DNA of 64,000 nt from contig NC_079427.1 of assembly GCF_026213295.1 (NCBI RefSeq), positions 34,814,846 through 34,878,845 on the forward strand. The letters are read 5' to 3'. Within the stretch, counting starts at the first letter, position 1. Each line of letters starts with the position of its first letter. Of the stretch, positions 61,801-64,000 are shown in pieces. Under the pieces are notes generated by a model. It had not been told where the DNA came from. It saw nothing but the letters and a program-made list of their open reading frames with translations, and did no database searches. This DNA comes from Gadus chalcogrammus. Its lineage: Eukaryota; Chordata; Actinopteri; Gadiformes; Gadidae. A program made the position numbers and the translations under genes.

Positions 61801-62707
61801 TAACGTAATGAAGGGGATTATTTGAGATGTGATTCACTACAGCCTTTCTATAGGCCTTGTGATTTGACTCGCAACCACTAATTACAGACGAAAGAGAACG
61901 AAAGAAACAATTACCGTCACCTACAATGGATGTTGTTTTGCATGGTTCAGGCTGTCCCATATCGAAGGTTTGTACAACAACATTTTGATCTAAACTTGGT
62001 ACGATATTCAGTTTGTTGCAGATACTGTTTTTTTCCCTTAATGTAAATCCCGTAAACATTATATTGGGGCTATCTGTTACAGAAATTAAACAGACATCTG
62101 ATGCACCCTCTGTGTGAATTGGAGGATCACTGTCAATGTTTACCGTTGTGTCACATGTAGTAGTGTTTGCTACAGGCTGCACAGTTTCAAGGGTAAAAGA
62201 CGCGTTTACTGCAAGGGAATTTCTATCTGTTACCGAAAGGACACAGAGATCAGAGTCACTGTCAGTGTCCAAAGTACCGTCATGTGCCGAAGTGCTGGCT
62301 TCAGGCTGTGCAGTAAATGGTGAGTTTACCTCAACAGCTTTCACACCAGTGACTTCAAACACCTTGTTTGGGATATCAAAAGCATGTGGATGATTTTGAT
62401 ATAAGGAATTGCAAAGGTTCTTAATATGGTCATATAACTCATACACAGTAGTATAGTGCGCTACTATGCTGGTTCCATCCGGTGCAACCGAACCCCAAGT
62501 ACTACGAGAATGAGGATCGAAAACTGCAAAAGCAGTTTCGACCTTGAAAACGGCACAGACACTTCCTAGGATGTTGAGCAAGCATGTGTCTGTCTGCAGC
62601 AGTGTCTTCTGAATAGCCTCTTCTAAAGGCATGGCTATGTTTTGCAAAGAAGCGTCATAATCATCCTTTTGATCAAGACTTCCAGTGAGTGCATCAAAAT
62701 ATTCCAA
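55811..62707 (-). CDS. Helentron transposase main ORF: C76-like part, OTU, Rep, PIF1-like helicase, EEP nuclease
   Basis: Open frame of 2,298 codons; numbering starts at a TTG at 62707, which is an internal codon of exon 15, not a true start. Domains: DPHSR at 64-68 (second half of the cysteine-protease-like domain); OTU about 250-385 with DGNC (Cys267) and HYEP (His376); four 18-residue SIEKYANN-type repeats about 475-545; Cys-rich zinc-binding-like region about 560-635; DUF6570-like segment (NIPFMRLVALPRG) near 680; Helitron-like N-terminal/Rep region about 890-1290 with the HUH motif PHTH (His1085, His1087) and two Tyr in YIISYISK (1283, 1287); PIF1-like helicase about 1610-2050 with GGAGTGKS (Lys1645), LDEVS (Asp1728) and VALSR; EEP endonuclease about 2080-2298 with GDFND (Asp2229) and SDHE (His2289). 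Rep nicks and rejoins the strand ends; the helicase unwinds. All catalytic motifs are present. Stop is TAA at 55813-55811. Confidence 0.93.
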   Translation of the reverse strand: MEYFDALTGSLDQKDDYDASLQNIAMPLEEAIQKTLLQTDTCLLNILGSVCAVFKVETAFAVFDPHSRSTWGSVAPDGTSIVAHYTTVYELYDHIKNLCNSLYQNHPHAFDIPNKVFEVTGVKAVEVNSPFTAQPEASTSAHDGTLDTDSDSDLCVLSVTDRNSLAVNASFTLETVQPVANTTTCDTTVNIDSDPPIHTEGASDVCLISVTDSPNIMFTGFTLREKNSICNKLNIVPSLDQNVVVQTFDMGQPEPCKTTSIVGDGNCFFRSLSSVISGCESNHKAYRKAVVNHISNNPLHYVTCLRQQFASVEQYLRDSKMKYVGSWATELEIQASADLLCVDIYTYSQQKWITFTANIEPISRKAIYLNHCNECHYEPIACVKEKTSLTCFSLTSFCEMSHQMSNADLVSPSKKCTDKLRLLRQKKTYAEDTEYRQLKKQKTQQRYNCDEQYQANRKNSSIEKYVNNEHFKEQVKNRSIEKYANNEPFKEQVKTSSIEKYANNPAHRNQVIESIVIKYRDDPAYKPSVIERNCQRKLNLTLLKHNIDFVIELFQEEVKHGPEHVCCVCHRLLFRKQVRLCDITSYGSKASTVSAIAKQCITTKYLHQCDNACLSPCTLKQTVAGKLWICFSCNSKLLSGKVPQESAVNNMALDPIPDELGTLNSLEQHLCALNIPFMRLVALPRGSQNSVHGPVTCVPSNSDVVTSVLPRLENQDLMIRIKLKRKLTYKGHYQYQYVHTQKIQNAIACLKDMNKWYKDIDFNAEWENPLPEDACSVLKECNPVNDTPSAPESSDITTQSDQVSDDEEADHIYETQTHGLLLDTCLQPIDIAQEIFDQHFESVLSIAPAEGNSPVRLLTDKGNEAKCFPTLFPKGTGTFHDARPHRLTLSRYINTRILNADGRFSSNLDYIFYAQYLSEVNQVVSKVSIALRKGYHAGESLAITSAMLSNKDYVSNVLKTDLGYKFLQPIRGTPVFWQGVQKNLFAMVRQLGVPTWFCSFSCADLRWTELIDVFMRLQKIQGNVNDLDWSQRCNLLKTNPVTAARMFQHRFQTFLNDVIKSPANPIGKVIETFFRVEFQQRGSPHTHCLFWVENAPKIGKNTDQEVTQFIDKYISCELPPATDALHEVVSSVQKHSSKHSKSCRKKGTTCRFNFPRPPSNHTFLCRSKIDENQEVTDADPIDVSILEMRKEKEVAKSVMTRVKHALSSPDLTFDTVDQLFASINITQEMFENAYRLTTNKNAVVHKRNPSDVYVNQYNKDLLRCWDANMDIQYVCDAFACVVYIISYISKAEQDMGLLLQHTQNEMKKHGNLDAKQTLNKLGSVFLHNREVSAQESVYRVTNMHLNECSRLVTFIPTGENTVRMSYPLSVIQSKAEQGDTSTDSIWMTSITDRYKNRPQGAIFHDICIATFASKYRVLYGKEQHSQGSVKLENNTGFVKMRTRGPDAVAKYARFSQTKYPEKHYHSLLQLFLPHYSTDELKPPPYNSYEQFYRTGSITNSSNTTQSVKEVVDFNRSLFEVDADELDRCQEVAGHRGAHDEAWADLCPESELERLECQEEMSNNNDTNHNEREAIPDLQSDAKATLSKEFPTHSIQRAEGLSIMRTLNEQQTQIFYKIRAWCLDKINGKNPDPFRVFISGGAGTGKSHLIKAVYYESCRLFARMSINPDDTHVLLAAPTGVAAYNINGSTIHSTFAITTTAKLPYQPLGDERINSLRATMKDLQILILDEVSMVDHKILTYVHGRLRQIKQQGDYALFGNVSIMAVGDFFQLGPVKGAPLYHEQLVTDLWNNHFTHIELTLIMRQKNKEFAETLNRLRKHRKGDNLYQRDEVLLRQRETGEGELRQDLHIFATNDEVAAHNTAMLHKTCTDLVQIKAQDSQRNPTTGQVTRKNNPKFDSQTCLSRTLIVGPSARVMLIKNIDLSDGLVNGVFGTVCKITFEGNVQFPKTILVKFDNDTIGRKLRSRSMCFEPQFQQATPIDAVEDKVMTGGSRRQFPLRLAWACTIHKVQGLTLERAVVSLKRIFAAGQAYVALSRVTCEENLIIQDYAAKAFYSKPDIDISLQKMEPFIATPPAEITSTLKICLHNIQGLCQHMEDLKHDQRILSADIICVTETWLEQSTSVSSIEMPGWTFNHKLRSQSYHNMTQFQDLVNKRHGGVGYYHKDHITCNIIHMPCSDLEAIMFNVQPLNYNFIVLYKPPSYQLALFKQNLALVMQQFNQLSGGKVIMGDFNDNALVSKSAENFMQQQGYTQIVSSPTTENDTTIDHVYIRDISPTDIKVQILSTYYSDHECLCLDFLL

Positions 62708-63045
62708 ACTAAATAATTTATTGTTGAATTTGCAGTGTCTGGGTAACTCGGAAATGAAAATATGCCCACTGGTTTGGCTGCACTGATTTCCTTATTTTCT
62801 AGCATAGATGTGTACAAGGCATTACCTTGTTTTAGAATATGATGAATGTTCTTTTTTTTCCATTTGAGAACGCTATGGGTGGTGTGGGTCATAATCGCCG
62901 CTATGCCATTTGTAGCACACTGCTTACCTGCATTTTCCCCGAATATGTGGCTGCTCTGGTCAAACGATCCTTGAAGACACCCAGGGTTGTCATAAGTCAT
63001 ATGACTTGATGTAGCAGCTCTGGCAGGTGCGAAATCACAGGGTGC
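62635..63045 (-). pseudogene. Exon 15 5' segment, frameshifted in right copy
   Basis: After the acceptor TTTTTAG (63048-63046) the frame runs through AGKQCATNG and ENKEISAAK, then shifts because a T run is 3 here (62773-62775) and 4 in the left copy. The shifted frame ends at a stop near 62635, while the downstream 2,298-codon frame stays open. The break is either a real inactivating deletion or a homopolymer sequencing error. Confidence 0.8.
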
Positions 63046-63277
63046 CTAAAAACACAACAGTAGTTCAATGAAAAAGGAGTGTGACCAATAGTTTATATCG
63101 AAATTAACAAGGAATTCATAAAAAAGGCTAGGAATCAATCAGCTGTAGTTCATGGCTGTGTATAATGGGAAAACGGAATTGTACATGATATCAACATTAC
63201 TTTAACTAATTTCCAAGATCTAATAAATGGCAGGAAAACTCACAAGGAACAGGGAATAACATGTTAAAAGTAAGTAC

Positions 63278-63340
63278 CTTCTGATTGCCAAGTGTTACAT
63301 GAGGATCTTCAAGCTGGCCATTGTCCTCAGGCGGGCTCTG
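63278..63340 (-). CDS. Exon 14 of right Helentron gene
   Basis: Duplicate of 689-751; all 21 codons and both splice sites preserved (donor here AAG|GTACTTAC). Confidence 0.6.
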
Positions 63341-63544
63341 CTGAAATGACAATTCAGTGTTTTTAAAAGCATGTTGGTTCCCAGTAAGTAATTTGAAAAT
63401 GTACATAGTATAGGCAAATTAGTCAGAACTGCACACTTACACCATATCAATGTTTTAAAAGAATAAACACATCAAAACAAAATGGGTCTCTTAAGCTGTG
63501 GCTTTTCCCGTTGGTATACAATTTTTACACTAGTAATTACATAC

Positions 63545-63610
63545 CTGCTGACTGCTCGCAGTGACCTCAGGTGCTGGTTCAAACGGCTCATGGTCCTCAA
63601 TGTGTGTCAT
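63545..63610 (-). CDS. Exon 13 of right Helentron gene
   Basis: Duplicate of 956-1021; 22 codons with one missense-type difference (CGT/CAT, Arg to His in EDREPFEP). Splice sites preserved. Confidence 0.6.
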
Positions 63611-63959
63611 CTGCAATTACAAACATTACGAATGTTAAAAAAATTAGGTTTACCCCTACATGCAAACTCATAAGCCATAGAAAAGGGGACATTTAGTGTA
63701 TTGTGGTGAACAGAATTAAGGACAAAGAAAACTTTTATTTCAGTTCAGTTTAAATAATTAAAATGAGCACAACAAGTTCATCAGCCAACCTTCTTGACAT
63801 TTCCAATTCATAGTGTGAGGATATTACCAAGAACATGTTAAAAACAGTTAAACTATGTTGATTGTAATTATGAAGTAAAAATGTAAATGTTACTAGATGC
63901 TGATCCTGGAACAGATTGATTGCTTATTTGCAAATCATTTTTTATATTGTTGTCATTAC

Positions 63960-64000
63960 CTTGGTTGAACATCTCAAGAAGCTGGTCTCATTGGCTGTTG
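63960..64000 (-). CDS. Exon 12 of right Helentron gene, partial
   Basis: Duplicate of the 3' end of exon 12 (1371-1411), cut by the window edge. Donor AAG|GTAATG preserved. Confidence 0.55.

Larger units (their letters stand above)
54692..64000 (-). mobile_element. Helentron (Helitron2-type) element, right copy, 5' end off window
   Basis: Spans the candidate 3' hairpin, the transposase exon and exons 14-12. The C-terminal EEP nuclease plus OTU domain identify the Helentron branch rather than canonical Helitron1. Its promoter and exons 1-11 would lie right of the window; their equivalents can be read in the left copy. Confidence 0.7.
62590..64000. repeat. Direct duplicate of 1-1411 (right member)
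   Basis: Matches 1-1411 at roughly 98% with net offset 62,589 bp; see that entry. Intron as well as exon sequence is conserved, so this is DNA-level duplication, not retroposition. Confidence 0.95.

Noticed and set aside
55811..62707. TTG at 62707 as the true translation start
   Set aside because: The frame is continuous upstream in the left copy and exon 15 is entered by splicing; the TTG is an internal Leu codon.
62635..63045. Viral origin (herpesvirus) for the C76-like domain
   Set aside because: Only short motif resemblance; the context is a Helentron gene with host-type introns and no other viral gene is present.

Overview
This is a eukaryotic repeat-rich genomic window, most likely from a teleost fish. 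Evidence: a multi-exon gene with clean GT-AG introns of about 80-350 bp, a Helitron2/Helentron-type rolling-circle transposon, a decayed LINE ribonuclease H fragment, AC/AGAC microsatellites, (TAA)n tracts, and a long satellite of a type I associate with fish genomes. I see no prokaryotic gene organisation and no rRNA, tRNA or CRISPR array.

Layout. (1) 1-4381, minus strand: the 5' part of one copy of a very large Helentron gene. I resolved 14 complete exons plus the start of exon 15 by reading frame, splice sites and matching phases. They encode an SGNH-hydrolase domain (Ser-Asp-His triad visible), a long Pro/Lys-rich linker, and the start of a cysteine-protease-like domain. The rest of exon 15 lies left of the window. 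(2) 4382-4981: non-coding, with a candidate 5' exon. (3) 4988-9226: a 4.2-kb AC/AGAC/CCTAGACAG composite microsatellite, flanked by duplicated blocks. (4) 9227-12540: duplicated flank, a four-copy minisatellite, a possible promoter/first exon, and a roughly 2.2-kb inserted segment between 19-bp direct repeats that holds tandemly duplicated LINE RNase H fragments. (5) 12541-54691: about 42 kb of satellite with about 44 monomers of roughly 790-870 bp, plus longer composite monomers, a 49-54-bp spacer repeat (about 33 copies), cruciform-capable boundaries and multi-kb internal duplications. (6) 54692-55810: the 3' flank of the second Helentron copy, with a strong hairpin, a 425-bp MITE-like insertion and AT-rich direct repeats. 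(7) 55811-64000, minus strand: the second Helentron copy, with its 7.2-kb exon 15 (OTU protease, Rep HUH/two-Tyr nuclease, PIF1-like helicase, EEP endonuclease) and exons 14, 13 and part of 12.

Positions 1-1411 and 62590-64000 are the same sequence at roughly 98% identity with a constant net offset of 62,589 bp, so the two Helentron copies lie head to tail on the same strand. Combining them gives a predicted protein of about 2,960 residues: SGNH hydrolase, linker, herpesvirus-tegument-DUB-like (C76-like) cysteine protease, OTU protease, Rep, helicase, EEP nuclease. The right copy has a 1-bp deletion in exon 15 that the left copy lacks. The intron-rich 5' module joined to an intronless transposase exon suggests that the element captured, or was fused to, a host-type gene.
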